64,000 nt of DNA from Gemmobacter aquatilis (GCF_900110025.1 NZ_FOCE01000009.1:1-64000); one strand, 5' to 3'. Shown: positions 27,636 to 37,198, counted from the stretch's first letter. Program-made: numbers and translations. Notes: generated by a model not told the origin, from the sequence alone.

Positions 27636-28006
27636 GTCAATAGTCCCCGCAGGATCAGGGCGGCCCCCGCAAAGGCCGCCAACGACAGCAGCACCGAGCC
27701 GCCGATATACAAAGCCGCCGCCCCGATCTGGCCGCGTTCCCAAAGCAGGATCGCATCCATCGAGAAGGCGGAAAACGTGGTAAAACCGCCCAGCACGCCG
27801 GTCATCAGAAAAGGCGCGAACCGCAGCCCCCCCTTATGCGCCAGCGCCACCATCAGCCCCCCCATGATCGCCGAGCCTGCGACATTCACGAACAGCGTAT
27901 GCCACGGAAAGCCATGGCCCGCGATCCGCTGGATCGAGACATTGGCCAGATAGCGCAACGATGCGCCCAGCGCGCCCCCCAGCGCGACCTGTGCCAGCAC
28001 CCACAT
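27632..28006 (-). CDS. crcB: Fluoride efflux channel CrcB/Fluc
   Basis: Fluc forms a dual-topology dimer that exports fluoride. The 124-residue product has four hydrophobic segments, the conserved GGALGASLRYL start, the TLFVNVAGSAIMG with the Asn, and GFTTFSAFSMD with the phenylalanine box. Only one copy is seen here, so it is presumably a homodimer. No fluoride riboswitch precedes it, since engB ends 3 bases upstream. Its stop overlaps the next start (ATGA). Confidence 0.93.
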   Translation of the reverse strand: MWVLAQVALGGALGASLRYLANVSIQRIAGHGFPWHTLFVNVAGSAIMGGLMVALAHKGGLRFAPFLMTGVLGGFTTFSAFSMDAILLWERGQIGAAALYIGGSVLLSLAAFAGAALILRGLLT

Positions 28007-28009
28007 GGT

Positions 28010-28663
28010 TCACTCCAGCCCCGCGATGATGGCGCGCAGCGTTTCCACCCCGTCACCCTTTTCCGAACTGGTCATCACGATTTCCGGGAAGGCCGCCGGG
28101 TGTTTCGCCAGCGCCGCGCGCACCTGATCAAGGTTCTTTTCCCGCTCCGGGCGCGACAGCTTGTCCATCTTGGTCATCACCACCTGAAACGTCACCGCCG
28201 AACGGTCCAGCAGCGTCAGGATCTCTTCATCCACCGCCTTCACACCATGGCGCGAGTCGATCAGCACAAAGGCGCGGCGCAGCGTCTGGCGGCCCTGCAG
28301 ATAGGATTTCAGCAGCGCCTGCCATTTCATCACCGTCGCCACCGGCGCCTCGGCATATCCATAGCCCGGAAGGTCCACCATATAGCGATGATCGCCCAGC
28401 GCGAAAAAGTTGATCTCCTGCGTCCGCCCCGGCGTGTTCGACGCGCGGGCAAGGCTTTTGCGCCCGGTCAGCGCATTGATCAGGCTCGATTTCCCGACGT
28501 TGGACCGGCCTGCGAAACAGATCTCGATCCGGTCCGCCGGGGGCAGGCCGGGCATCGCCACCACGCCCTTGACGAAATCGACGGGGCCGGCAAACAGCAG
28601 CCGTCCACGCTCGCGCATGAAGTCATCGGGTTCAGGGGCCAACGGAAAGGGCAGGGCGGTCAT
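28010..28663 (-). CDS. engB: Ribosome biogenesis GTP-binding protein EngB (YihA/YsxC)
   Basis: EngB is a circularly normal Ras-like GTPase required for large-subunit assembly. The 217-residue product has G1 GRSNVGKSS (about residues 53-61), G2 SNTPGRTQEINFF, G3 DLPGYGYA, G4 TKMDKL and G5 SSEKGDGV. The length is typical. It overlaps the end of the MOSC gene by 4 bases and precedes crcB by 3. Confidence 0.94.
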   Translation of the reverse strand: MTALPFPLAPEPDDFMRERGRLLFAGPVDFVKGVVAMPGLPPADRIEICFAGRSNVGKSSLINALTGRKSLARASNTPGRTQEINFFALGDHRYMVDLPGYGYAEAPVATVMKWQALLKSYLQGRQTLRRAFVLIDSRHGVKAVDEEILTLLDRSAVTFQVVMTKMDKLSRPEREKNLDQVRAALAKHPAAFPEIVMTSSEKGDGVETLRAIIAGLE

Positions 28664-29406
28664 ATAACTTCAATCTCCTGGCCGAGCGCGATCGTTCCGC
28701 CCTCGGTCACCACGGCATAGACGCCGAAATCCTGATGGCCATAGCTGGCCTGCAAGGCCCCCAGCGTATCACCGCTGATCCGGCCTGTCGTCACATTCAC
28801 TTTCGTCGCGTTGCAGCGGGTGATGCGTTCGCGCACCTCCAGCACCGCGTCGCCGATCCGCAGTTTCGCGCCGATCAGATCGAACTCGGCCCAAGGCGCC
28901 CAGCCCTCCACCCACAGATTGCCGCGCCAGCGGTGGGGCGAAAGCGTCATCCCCATCCGCGCTTCCAACTCCCGGTTGGAGGCGAGGTTGAGGATCGAGA
29001 TCGACGGAAACTCGGTATCCGTCATCGCCTGCGGGGCCGATACGATGCGCTGCGGCTGCGCCCGCTCCGGCGGGGTCAGCCCGCGCACCCAGTCCAGAAA
29101 GCGCGGCAGATCTTCCGCCGCGTCGGGCCGGAAGGTCAGCGCCGCACGCTCGGGATGGGTCAGCGTGATTGTCGCCGTCTCCGGGTCGAAGGCACATGCA
29201 ATCGCCATCAGCGCTGGCGCCTTGGCGCCCCGCGCGAAGTTCACGCAGGGGCTCCAGCCCGCGCGCAGCTTCGCCGCCTCATGGGCCACGGCCCAGTGGC
29301 GATCCCATGGCAGCGCCTCCCCCGCCAAAAGCCGAACGGACGCGAGGTCTTCGCGTCCGTGGCTCTTGATCGGGTGGCGGCAGATATGGGCCAGCCGTGC
29401 CGTCAT
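28660..29406 (-). CDS. MOSC domain protein
   Basis: MOSC proteins bind molybdenum cofactor or handle sulfur in related enzymes. The 248-residue product has an N-terminal beta-barrel-like region (HICRHPIKSHGREDL) and the MOSC domain with the conserved cysteine in ERITRCNATKVN and the C-terminal GVYAVVTEGGTIALGQEIEV. The start at 29406 overlaps the yidC stop (ATGA); the open frame extended to 29667 lies within yidC. The substrate is unknown. Confidence 0.85.
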   Translation of the reverse strand: MTARLAHICRHPIKSHGREDLASVRLLAGEALPWDRHWAVAHEAAKLRAGWSPCVNFARGAKAPALMAIACAFDPETATITLTHPERAALTFRPDAAEDLPRFLDWVRGLTPPERAQPQRIVSAPQAMTDTEFPSISILNLASNRELEARMGMTLSPHRWRGNLWVEGWAPWAEFDLIGAKLRIGDAVLEVRERITRCNATKVNVTTGRISGDTLGALQASYGHQDFGVYAVVTEGGTIALGQEIEVI

Positions 29407-31214
29407 TTCTTGCCTTTCGCCGGGGCCGCAGGCTTGGGCTTCTTGGCAAAGCCAGCCCGGATATTGCCGAAAATATCCGGCTTGTGCCCGTGACTGCGCA
29501 TGATCAGATATTGCTGGATAAAGGTGATCGAGTTGTTGGTGATCCAGTACAGCACCAGCCCGCTTGCGAAACTGCCCAGCATGAACATGAAGACCCAGGG
29601 CATCCAGGTGAAGATCATCGCCTGCGCCGGGTCGGCGGGTGCCGGGTTCAGTTTCTGTTGCAGCCACATCGAGATGCCCAGCAGGATCGGCAGCGCGCCG
29701 ATGAAGCCCAGCGCGAGAAAGCTGCCCGGCTCCGGCGCGGCCCAGGGCAGCAGGCCGAACAGGTTGAACAGCGACGACGGATCGGGGGCAGACAGGTCGG
29801 TCAGCCAGCCGATGAACGGCGCATGGCGCAGTTCCAGCGTGACGAAGATCACCTTGTACAGGCTGAAGAAGATCGGGATCTGGATCAGCATGGGCAGGCA
29901 GCCCGCCGCCGGGTTGATCTTCTTGTCCTTGTAAAGCTGCATCATTTCCTTCTGCAGCTTGGTCTTGTCTTCCCCGGCGCGCTCTTTCAGCGCCTCCATC
30001 TCGGGCTGCAATTCCTTCATCCGCGCCATCGAGACGTAGGATTTATAGGCCAGCGGCAGCACCAGCACCTTCAGCACCAGCGTCAGCGCCATGATCGCCA
30101 GACCCATGTTGCCGATCAGCCCGTGCAGGTGGTGCAGCAGCCAGAAGATCGGCTTGGTGAAGAAGAAGAACCAGCCCCAGTCAATCGAATCGATGAAGCC
30201 CGCGATCCCGTCCTCGTTCTGATAGGCGCGGATCGTCTCCCACTCCTTCGCCCCGGCGAAGAGGCGCGAGCTGACCTCGGCCGTCGCCCCCGGCGCCACG
30301 GTCATCGCGGGCTGGCGGGTTTCGGTCTGATAGATGTCGGCGGTCGGGTTGTATTTGATCACGGCGGTGTAGGGCTTGCCCTGTTCCGGGATCAGCGTGG
30401 TCATCCAGTATTTGTCGGTGAAGCCCAGCCAGCCATCGGTCTTGGCCTCTGTCACCTCGGCCTGCGCGCCTTCGCGTTCCACCACCGGCAATTCGGCGAG
30501 ATCGTCATATTTGATCTCTGACAGCGTGCCGTCGCTGCGCCCGACAACGCCTTCATGCAGAACGTAAAAATTCTGCAAGCCGGTGGGGCGGCCATGCCGC
30601 GCCACCACGCCATAGGGTTGCAGCGTCGCCGGGGCGGTGCCGGCGTTTTCCACCGTTTCGGTGATCGAGAACATGTAGTCCTCATCCACCGACAGCGTCC
30701 GCGTGAAGGTCAGGCCCTTGCCATTGGTCCAGCCCAGCGTCACCGGCTGGCCGGGGGCCAGCGTGCTGCCCGAGACCACACGCCATTCGGTCGTCGCATC
30801 CGGCACATCGCCGGTTTGCAGCGCGCCGCCCGGCGCCCAGCCATAGAGCGCATAATAGGCGTGCTCTTCGCCCACCGGCGACAGCAGGCGCACCAGATCC
30901 GATTTCGGATCCTGGGTCACGCGATAGCCTTTCAGCGACAGGTCGTCGATCCGCCCGCCCAGCAGCGAGATCGAGCCCTGCAGCTTCGGCGTGTCGATCG
31001 CCAGACGCGGCGCTTCGGGCACCGGCGCCACTTCGGGCTGCGCGGCCACAGCGGCCGGGGCGGCGGGCGGGGTCGCGGCGTCGGTCATCTGCACCGCTGC
31101 CGGGGCATTCGGATCGACCGCGGGCTCTTCCGGCGGGAAGAGCACGAACCACACCAGGATCACGAGGAAACTGAGCGCGGTTGCAAGAATGAGGTTCTTG
31201 TTCTGATCGTCCAT
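29403..31214 (-). CDS. yidC: Membrane protein insertase YidC
   Basis: YidC inserts and folds inner-membrane proteins with or without SecYEG. The 603-residue product has the N-terminal membrane anchor (NLILATALSFLVILVWFVLFPPEEPA), a Pro/Ala-rich linker, the large periplasmic beta domain (about residues 70-345) and the C-terminal five-segment insertase core with KSYVSMARMKELQPEMEALKER and MYKDKKINPAAGCLPMLIQIPIFFSLYKVI. It heads the minus-strand set ending with the ATP12 gene. rnpA/rpmH are not adjacent. Confidence 0.96.
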   Translation of the reverse strand: MDDQNKNLILATALSFLVILVWFVLFPPEEPAVDPNAPAAVQMTDAATPPAAPAAVAAQPEVAPVPEAPRLAIDTPKLQGSISLLGGRIDDLSLKGYRVTQDPKSDLVRLLSPVGEEHAYYALYGWAPGGALQTGDVPDATTEWRVVSGSTLAPGQPVTLGWTNGKGLTFTRTLSVDEDYMFSITETVENAGTAPATLQPYGVVARHGRPTGLQNFYVLHEGVVGRSDGTLSEIKYDDLAELPVVEREGAQAEVTEAKTDGWLGFTDKYWMTTLIPEQGKPYTAVIKYNPTADIYQTETRQPAMTVAPGATAEVSSRLFAGAKEWETIRAYQNEDGIAGFIDSIDWGWFFFFTKPIFWLLHHLHGLIGNMGLAIMALTLVLKVLVLPLAYKSYVSMARMKELQPEMEALKERAGEDKTKLQKEMMQLYKDKKINPAAGCLPMLIQIPIFFSLYKVIFVTLELRHAPFIGWLTDLSAPDPSSLFNLFGLLPWAAPEPGSFLALGFIGALPILLGISMWLQQKLNPAPADPAQAMIFTWMPWVFMFMLGSFASGLVLYWITNNSITFIQQYLIMRSHGHKPDIFGNIRAGFAKKPKPAAPAKGKK

Positions 31215-31232
31215 CTGCGATCCCCACCGTCC

Positions 31233-31260
31233 TTTATAGGCTTGGCCCCTTTCGGGTCAG
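31233..31260 (-). promoter_or_regulatory. Possible promoter of the yidC operon
   Basis: On the minus strand CTGACC (31255-31260), 16 bases, and TATAAA (31233-31238) form a plausible -35/-10 pair 19 bases before the yidC ATG. That short distance allows only a minimal leader, so confidence is low. Confidence 0.35.
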
Positions 31261-31357
31261 GCGTGGTTCAACAGAAGGGGGGCGGAAAGGTCAAGCAGTT
31301 TTCCCGGTTCGCCCGCCGCAGGGCGGGGTGCGCGGCGCGATTCCTGCGCTCCGCCGC

Positions 31358-32905
31358 TCATTTTGCGCGATGGCCGATCTTCGGCGGGGCGGGATGGCGG
31401 GCGCGGTGGCTGGTGATCCAGTCCACCGTCTGCTCGAACGGCATGGGCCGCCCGATGCCGAACCCCTGCACATGGCCGCAGCCCAGCTGCGCCAGCATCG
31501 CATGTTCGCCCGGGGTCTCCACCCCCTCGGCCAGCGTCTCCAGCCCCAGCCGTTCCGCCAGCGACAGAATCGCCGAGACGATCTTTTGCTGTTCGCGATC
31601 CTCATCGACATGCGTCACGAAACTGCGGTCGATCTTCAACCGGCGCACCGAAAAGCGGCGGATATTGGTGATCCCGGCATGGCCGGTGCCGAAATCGTCC
31701 AGATCAATGCCACAGCCCAGCCGGGCCAGTGCGGCGATGTTGCGCACGATCACGTCATTTTCGGTGCTGGCCACCACGGTTTCCAGAATCTCCACCGACA
31801 GCCGGTCGGGCGTCAGGTCAAAGCGGTTCAGCTCCCACTGGATCCGCTCCACCAGACGTGGGTTGCGCAGTTCTTCGGCCGAGAAGTTGACCCCCACCGT
31901 CGGGATGCGCAGCCCCGCCTTTTCCCAGCGGGTCAGCGCGGTCAGCGCGTTGTACAGCATCGTCTCGCCCAGCCGTTCCGCCAGGCCCGCCTCTTCGATC
32001 GCGCCCAGAAACTCCGCCGGGGGCACGATGCCACGGTCCGGGTGATGCCAGCGCGCCAGCGCCTCGAACCCGGTGATCTCCCCGGTATCGGTGCTGACCT
32101 GCGGCTGGAAATGCGCGCGGATCTCGCCGGTATCCAGCGCCAGTTCCAGCGTCTGGCGCAGCGCATCGCGGTCGGCCCGTTTGCGCGGCATTTCCGGCGC
32201 AAAGGCGCGGATCGCGCCCGGCCCGTTGCGCAGCGCCTCGTCCGCTGCCACCTGCGCCGCATCCAGCAGCGCCTTGCCCGAAGGCTCGGTCAGTTGCGCG
32301 CCCAGACAGAACCCGACCGAGCAGGTCACATAGATCCGCGCGGCATCCAGGCTGACCGGCGGGGCAATCGCCGCCTGCAGCCGGGCGGCCAGTTGCACCA
32401 TCGCCTCCAGTTCCAGCCGCCGCTGCGGTGCCAGCGACACCGCAAAGCCGCCACCTTCCAGCCGCGCCACCGTATCACCCTCGCGCAGCGCGGCGCAGAT
32501 CCGTTCGGCACTGCGCGCCAGAATCTCGGTCTGCGTGGCGCGGCCGTGCCGGTCCAGCAACAGATCCGCCTCGTCGAATTGCAGCACCAGACAGCCGGTA
32601 TTGCGCCCGGTCACTGGCGCCTCGCGCAGCACCCGGTCGAAGGTGGAAATCAGCTGGGGGCGGTAGGACAGCCCGCTCAACCCCTCGACCAGCGCTGACG
32701 GCGGCGTGTCGTGAAAGCGGAAGGCCCCGGCCATCAGAAACACCAGCGGCGCCCCCAGCGCCACAAGGAACAGCACCCGCTCCCCGCCCAGCCAGAAGGC
32801 CGCCAGCGTCACCGCCGGCAGAAACACCATCAGTTCCGGCTTGCGCAGCCAGAGGCCGAGCCGCCGCATCCCTTGCCAGAGCCCTGCGCGGAGCTGATCC
32901 CGCAT
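31358..32905 (-). CDS. Membrane EAL-domain phosphodiesterase with degenerate GGDEF domain
   Basis: It probably hydrolyses cyclic di-GMP to pGpG. The 515-residue product has two N-terminal membrane segments (about residues 25-63), a GGDEF-like domain whose active site reads GGGFA (about 151-155) and so is not expected to make c-di-GMP, then an EAL domain with FEALARW (EAL 281-283), EILETVV, DLDDFGTGHAG and KIDRSFV, the residues for metal and substrate binding. The C-terminus ends at 515. The degenerate GGDEF may bind GTP as a regulator. No adjacent partner is evident. Confidence 0.88.
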   Translation of the reverse strand: MRDQLRAGLWQGMRRLGLWLRKPELMVFLPAVTLAAFWLGGERVLFLVALGAPLVFLMAGAFRFHDTPPSALVEGLSGLSYRPQLISTFDRVLREAPVTGRNTGCLVLQFDEADLLLDRHGRATQTEILARSAERICAALREGDTVARLEGGGFAVSLAPQRRLELEAMVQLAARLQAAIAPPVSLDAARIYVTCSVGFCLGAQLTEPSGKALLDAAQVAADEALRNGPGAIRAFAPEMPRKRADRDALRQTLELALDTGEIRAHFQPQVSTDTGEITGFEALARWHHPDRGIVPPAEFLGAIEEAGLAERLGETMLYNALTALTRWEKAGLRIPTVGVNFSAEELRNPRLVERIQWELNRFDLTPDRLSVEILETVVASTENDVIVRNIAALARLGCGIDLDDFGTGHAGITNIRRFSVRRLKIDRSFVTHVDEDREQQKIVSAILSLAERLGLETLAEGVETPGEHAMLAQLGCGHVQGFGIGRPMPFEQTVDWITSHRARHPAPPKIGHRAK

Positions 32906-32979
32906 CGCGATTCTCCGTTCCTGCCGGGGCCGACATAGCCCCCTCTGCCGCAGGTTAGGGAATCGCGGTTCCGGTTTCG

Positions 32980-33870
32980 TTAATTTTCATCCCGAAGTTG
33001 CGGAAGATTTTCATCAAATGTTCTCGTCTGTACTGTCAGCCCGGCGAAATCGAAGATCGCCGGGTCCAGCAGATGCGAGGGCCGCGCGTTCATCAGCGCG
33101 CGGAACATCACCTGCCGCCGCCCCGGGCTGCGCGCCTCCCAACCATCCAGCAACTGCTTCACCTGCTGGCGCTGCAACCCTTCCTGCGACCCGCACAGAT
33201 CACAGGGAATGATGGGGTAATTCATGGCCTTGGCAAACTTTTCGCAATCCGCCTCGGCCACGAAGGCCAGCGGGCGATACAGGAACAGATCGCCTTCCTC
33301 ATTCACCAGCTTCGGCGGCATCGTTGCCAGCCTCCCGCCATGGAACAGGTTCATGAAGAAGGTTTCCAGAATGTCGTCGCGGTGATGGCCCAGAACAACC
33401 GCAGAACACCCTTCTTCCCGCGCGATCCGGTACAGGTTGCCGCGCCGCAACCGTGAGCAGAGCGAACACATCGTCTTGCCCGGCCCGATCTTGTCCATCA
33501 CCACCGAATAGGTGTCCTGATACTCGATCCGGTGCTCGACCCCCATCCGCTTCAGAAATTCGGGCAGCACCGTCGCGGGGAAGTTCGGCTGGCCCTGATC
33601 CAGATTGCAGGCCAGCAGATCGACCGGCAGCAGCCCGCGCCATTTTAGCTCGTGCAGCACGGCCAGCAGCGTATAGCTGTCCTTGCCGCCCGACAGGCAG
33701 ACCAGCCAGCGCGCGCCGCGTTCGATCATGCCATACTGCTCGATCGCCTCGCGCACCTCGCGCACGATCCGCTTGCGCAGCTTCTTGAACTCGGTGCTGG
33801 CGGGCGCGCCGTGAAACAGCGGGTGGATGTCGTCAAGCATGTCGTCGGGAAGGGAAAGATCGTCGGCCAT
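32980..33870 (-). CDS. ttcA: tRNA 2-thiocytidine biosynthesis protein TtcA
   Basis: TtcA thiolates C32 of certain tRNAs using ATP and an iron-sulfur cluster. The 296-residue product has the PP-loop SGGKDS (60-65), the two CxxC pairs CSLC and CDLC that hold the cluster with conserved HHRDD, and the length expected. It stands alone on the minus strand between the EAL gene (74 bases) and the glutathione transferase gene. Confidence 0.93.
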   Translation of the reverse strand: MADDLSLPDDMLDDIHPLFHGAPASTEFKKLRKRIVREVREAIEQYGMIERGARWLVCLSGGKDSYTLLAVLHELKWRGLLPVDLLACNLDQGQPNFPATVLPEFLKRMGVEHRIEYQDTYSVVMDKIGPGKTMCSLCSRLRRGNLYRIAREEGCSAVVLGHHRDDILETFFMNLFHGGRLATMPPKLVNEEGDLFLYRPLAFVAEADCEKFAKAMNYPIIPCDLCGSQEGLQRQQVKQLLDGWEARSPGRRQVMFRALMNARPSHLLDPAIFDFAGLTVQTRTFDENLPQLRDEN

Positions 33871-33953
33871 CTGGTCCTCGCGCGCAGGATCGCGGGCTTA
33901 TGCCAGAACCCGCGCCATCATGCAAACTGCCCTCATCACCCCGCGCCACGCCA

Positions 33954-33976
33954 CCCTCTCCCCTTGGGGGAGAGGG
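33954..33976. repeat. REP-like palindrome (CCCTCTCCC/GGGAGAGGG)
   Basis: CCCTCTCCC and GGGAGAGGG flank CTTGG, with CAGGGTGAGGG following and the outer CACC/GGTG adding pairs. This looks like the widely scattered CCCTCTCCC-type repetitive palindrome of many high-GC genomes. Only one copy was seen in the window. The other bases of the 141-base gap between ttcA and the GST gene show nothing else. Confidence 0.45.
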
Positions 33977-34011
33977 CAGGGTGAGGGAGGAAGGGACGCA
34001 GGGCCCCGCCC

Positions 34012-34704
34012 TCACCCCCGCGCCGGGATCGTCAGCCCCTTCTGCACTGCGGGCCGCGCCAGAAACCGCGCCAGATAGTCCGGCACATGCTGCAATCTGT
34101 CCCAGCCGGTGATCTCTCCCGCCTTGTAGTAATTGAGAAACGTGTTCAGCCACGGCCCGATCGCCATATCGGCGATGCTGTACTCGCCCGCGATCCAGTC
34201 TTTGCCCGCCAGCGCCCCGTCCAGCACCTTCAGCAGCCGTTCCGCCTCGGCGCGATAGCGTTCCTTCGGGCGCGGGTCGTCGATCTCCTTGCCCGCGAAA
34301 TGGTGAAAATACCCCAACTGCCCGAACATCGGCCCCAACCCGCCCATCTGGAACATCAGCCATTGCAGCACCTCGTAGCGGCGCGCCTGCGGCAGAAACT
34401 TCCCCGATTTCTCGGCCAGATAGATCAGGATCGCCCCGCTTTCAAACAGTGTCAGCGGCCCGTTCGGCCCGTTCGGGTCGATGATCGCCGGGATCTTGTT
34501 GTTGGGGTTCAGGCTCAGGAATTCCGGCGTCATCTGGTCATGGGTGGCAAAACTCACCAGATGCGGCTCATAGTCCAGCCCCATCTCTTCCAGCGCGACC
34601 GAGATCTTCACCCCGTTCGGCGTGGGCAGCGAATACAACTGGATCGCCTCGGGCCGGGTGGCAGGCCAGCGGCGGGTGATCGGAAAATTGGCAAGAACGG
34701 TCAT
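34012..34704 (-). CDS. Glutathione S-transferase (YfcG/YghU-like)
   Basis: It is a cytosolic thioredoxin-fold glutathione transferase or disulfide reductase. The 230-residue product has [26 protein letters not shown] at the N-terminus (thioredoxin-like domain with the TPNG substrate-binding motif), [12 protein letters not shown] with the cis-proline, [13 protein letters not shown], and a helical C-terminal domain. This set matches the Nu-class group that reduces disulfides; the substrate is unknown. It is divergent from mscL. Confidence 0.85.
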   Translation of the reverse strand: MTVLANFPITRRWPATRPEAIQLYSLPTPNGVKISVALEEMGLDYEPHLVSFATHDQMTPEFLSLNPNNKIPAIIDPNGPNGPLTLFESGAILIYLAEKSGKFLPQARRYEVLQWLMFQMGGLGPMFGQLGYFHHFAGKEIDDPRPKERYRAEAERLLKVLDGALAGKDWIAGEYSIADMAIGPWLNTFLNYYKAGEITGWDRLQHVPDYLARFLARPAVQKGLTIPARG

Positions 34705-34854
34705 TTGCGCTCCGAATGTGAGGATCTGCCGAAGATAGGCACGTTTTCCCCGTCACAAAACCGCTTTGACTGTGCGATAACAGCGGGGCATCTGTGCACG
34801 ACCCGGGTAAGACTGCGCCAAAAGCGGCCGCCCGTGAATATGAGGGAACAAGGA

Positions 34855-35289
34855 ATGCTCAACGAGTTCAAGGCTTTCATCGCCCGCGGCAATGTCGTCG
34901 ATCTTGCTGTCGGGATCATCATCGGGGCGGCCTTCACCGCCATTGTCACATCGCTGGTCTCCGACCTCATCAACCCGCTGATCGGGGTGGTCACCGGCGG
35001 GGTGGATTTCTCCAACCTGTTCTTCAATCTCAATTTCTCGGATGAAACCGTCTATCCGTCGCTGGCCGCCGCGAAAGAGGCGGGCGCCCCGGTCTTTGCC
35101 TATGGCGCTTTCCTGACCGCCTGCATCAACTTCCTGATCGTGGCCTGGGTGGTGTTCCTGATCGTCAAGGCGGTGAACACGCTGAAAGAAACCATGGCGA
35201 AGAAGGAAGAGGCCGCCGCCGCCGCGGCCCCCGCAGGCCCGACCGAACTTGAGGTGCTGCTGCAGATCCGCGACGCGCTGCAGAAGTGA
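34855..35289 (+). CDS. mscL: Large-conductance mechanosensitive channel MscL
   Basis: MscL opens under membrane tension to release solutes during hypo-osmotic shock. The 144-residue product begins [35 protein letters not shown] with the pore-lining TM1 and the gate, then a periplasmic loop, TM2 ([24 protein letters not shown]) and a C-terminal helix after an Ala-rich linker. I chose 34855, with AGGGAACAAGGA upstream; an ATG at 34840 would add five residues. A terminator follows. Confidence 0.93.
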   Translation: MLNEFKAFIARGNVVDLAVGIIIGAAFTAIVTSLVSDLINPLIGVVTGGVDFSNLFFNLNFSDETVYPSLAAAKEAGAPVFAYGAFLTACINFLIVAWVVFLIVKAVNTLKETMAKKEEAAAAAAPAGPTELEVLLQIRDALQK

Positions 35290-35303
35290 AGTGTTGCAAA
35301 AGC

Positions 35304-35334
35304 AAAAGCCCCCCGCGCAGGCAGGGGGCTTTTT
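35304..35334 (+). terminator. Terminator after mscL
   Basis: AAAAGCCCCC and GGGGGCTTTT pair over 10 bp with the loop CGCGCAGGCA, followed by T residues to 35334. It is a clear Rho-independent terminator between convergent mscL and ald. Confidence 0.75.
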
Positions 35335-35367
35335 CACCTCGGAATATGCGATTCTGACAGGATCAGA

Positions 35368-36486
35368 TCACAGATCCAGCGCGGCTGCCGCCGAAATCGC
35401 GGGCAGGCCAAGTGCCGCACCCACCGCCGCATAGGTCAGCTTGCCCTTGTGGGTGTTCAGCCCGGCCATCAGGTGCTTGTCCTCGGCACAGGCGAGCTTC
35501 CAGCCCTTGTCGGCCAGCGCCAGAAGGAAGGGCAGCGTCGCATTGCCCAGCGCCAGCGTGGAGGTGCGCGCCACCGCCCCCGGCATGTTCGCCACGCAGT
35601 AATGCATGATCCCGTCCACCTCATACACCGGGTCCTGGTGCGTGGTGGCGCGCGAGGTCTCGAAACAGCCGCCCTGATCAATCGCCACATCGACCAGTGC
35701 CGCGCCGGGTTTCAGCTCGGCCAGTTGCGCCCGCGAAATCAGCTTGGGCGCCGCCGCGCCGGGGATCAGCACCGCGCCGATGATCATGTCGGCCTCGCGC
35801 GCCAGATCCATCGTATTGCCCGCGCTGGCATAGGCATTCTTGAACTGCCCGCCGAACACATCGTCCAGATAGCGCAGCCGCGGCACCGAGCGGTCGATCA
35901 CCGTCACATCCGCGCCCATCCCCGCCGCAACCCGCGCCGCATGGGTGCCCACCACGCCGCCGCCGATCACCAGCACCTTCGCCGGTGAAACCCCCGGCAC
36001 ACCGCCCAGCAGCACGCCGCGCCCGCCATTGGCCTTTTGCAGCGTCCAGGCGCCGACCTGCGGCGCCAGCCGCCCCGCCACCTCCGACATCGGCGCCAGC
36101 AGCGGCAGCCCGCCGCGCTCGTCCGTTACCGTTTCATAGGCAATCGCCGTCACGCCGCTGGCCAGCAGATCGGCGGTCTGCGCCGGATCGGGCGCCAGAT
36201 GCAGATAGGTGAACAGCACCTGCCCCTCGCGCAGCCGCGCCCGCTCCACCGCCTGCGGCTCTTTCACCTTCACGATCATCTCGGCCTGCGCGAACACGTC
36301 CTCTGCCGTGCCCAGCATCGTGGCCCCGGCGGCCACATAATCAGAATCAGAAAAACCGGCGCCTGTCCCTGCGCCGGTTTCCACAACCACCTGATGGCCA
36401 TGTGCCACCGCTTCCCGGACCGCGTTGGGGGTCATCCCAACGCGAAACTCCTGCGGTTTGATTTCTTTCGGGCAACCAATCTTCAT
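35368..36486 (-). CDS. ald: Alanine dehydrogenase (NAD-dependent)
   Basis: It interconverts L-alanine and pyruvate plus ammonia with NAD. The 372-residue product begins MKIGCPKEIKPQEFRVGMTP and has the catalytic Lys/His (KEPQAVE and YLHLAPDPAQT), then the dinucleotide-binding GGGVVGTHAARVAAGMGADVTVID. Length is normal. The ATG at 36486 has GGAGG 7 bases upstream; an upstream ATG adds 11 residues. It is divergent from the Lrp-type gene, which likely regulates it. Confidence 0.94.
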   Translation of the reverse strand: MKIGCPKEIKPQEFRVGMTPNAVREAVAHGHQVVVETGAGTGAGFSDSDYVAAGATMLGTAEDVFAQAEMIVKVKEPQAVERARLREGQVLFTYLHLAPDPAQTADLLASGVTAIAYETVTDERGGLPLLAPMSEVAGRLAPQVGAWTLQKANGGRGVLLGGVPGVSPAKVLVIGGGVVGTHAARVAAGMGADVTVIDRSVPRLRYLDDVFGGQFKNAYASAGNTMDLAREADMIIGAVLIPGAAAPKLISRAQLAELKPGAALVDVAIDQGGCFETSRATTHQDPVYEVDGIMHYCVANMPGAVARTSTLALGNATLPFLLALADKGWKLACAEDKHLMAGLNTHKGKLTYAAVGAALGLPAISAAAALDL

Positions 36487-36643
36487 CTCATCCTCCCAGA
36501 TCACCGCGTCTCCCGGCACGGTTTGTGCCGATCAGCCTGCGCCCGAATCGCTGGTGGAAGTTTGAATTCTGTGGCGCAAGCACCGCCTCTGGTGGTAGAA
36601 ATTCCCGAAACTGGCCCCCTTCATCGAAGAAATCACCGCCCGT
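36487..36643. promoter_or_regulatory. Divergent ald / lrp-type control region
   Basis: The 157-base gap holds an inverted repeat CGGCAC-N5-GTGCCG near 36510-36525 and two A/T-rich boxes with similar halves (GTTTGAATTCTGTGG and GTAGAAATTCCCG) near 36560-36605. Lrp-family proteins often bind such degenerate repeats between themselves and their targets. Neither promoter was located with confidence. Confidence 0.35.
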
Positions 36644-37102
36644 ATGGACCTTGACGCAACAGACCGCCGCATCCTCACCGTGTTGCAAAAGAATGGCCGC
36701 ATCACCAATGCCGAACTGTCGGAACAGGTGAACCTGTCCGCCTCGGCCTGCCACCGCCGCGTGCAACGGCTGGAGGAGGAAGGCTTCATCGCCGCCTATG
36801 TTGCCCTGCTCGATCCGCGCCGTCTGGGCCGCCCCACCACCGTCTTCGTCGAAATCACCCTGCAAGGGCAGGCGGACGAGACGCTGGACGCCTTTGAACG
36901 CGAGGTGGCGCGCATCCCTGACATTCTGGAATGTCACCTGATGGCAGGCAGCGCCGACTATCTGCTCAAGATCGTGGCGCAGGACACCGAAGATTTCGCC
37001 CGCATCCACCGCCAGTATCTCAGCCGCCTGCCCGGCGTGGCGCAGATGCAAAGCTCTTTCGCGCTGCGCACCGTGCTGAAAACCACCGCCTTCGCCGTCT
37101 GA
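36644..37102 (+). CDS. Lrp/AsnC family transcriptional regulator
   Basis: It is a leucine-responsive-type regulator, here next to ald, and so a likely AldR-like regulator of alanine catabolism. The 152-residue product has the N-terminal winged helix-turn-helix (DATDRRILTVLQKNGRITNAELSEQVNLSASACHRRVQRLEEEGFI) and the C-terminal RAM domain (VFVEITLQGQ... HLMAGSADYLLKIVAQD). The conserved GxxDYLLKI motif is the ligand-sensing part. ATG at 36644 was chosen by homology. Confidence 0.9.
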   Translation: MDLDATDRRILTVLQKNGRITNAELSEQVNLSASACHRRVQRLEEEGFIAAYVALLDPRRLGRPTTVFVEITLQGQADETLDAFEREVARIPDILECHLMAGSADYLLKIVAQDTEDFARIHRQYLSRLPGVAQMQSSFALRTVLKTTAFAV

Positions 37103-37198
37103 TCCCCACGGCGCGCTTGTCGCATCGGGGGGAAGCGGCCTATCCTGCCTCTGATTTCAGCAAGACAGGTTTGCCGGTTTTCCCGGAGGAGAGGCGCC

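Noticed and set aside
27632-28010. Fluoride riboswitch for crcB
   Set aside because: crcB lies 3 bases after engB, so there is no leader in which such an element could fit.
31358-32905. Active diguanylate cyclase
   Set aside because: The GGDEF signature is GGGFA, lacking the acidic catalytic residues.
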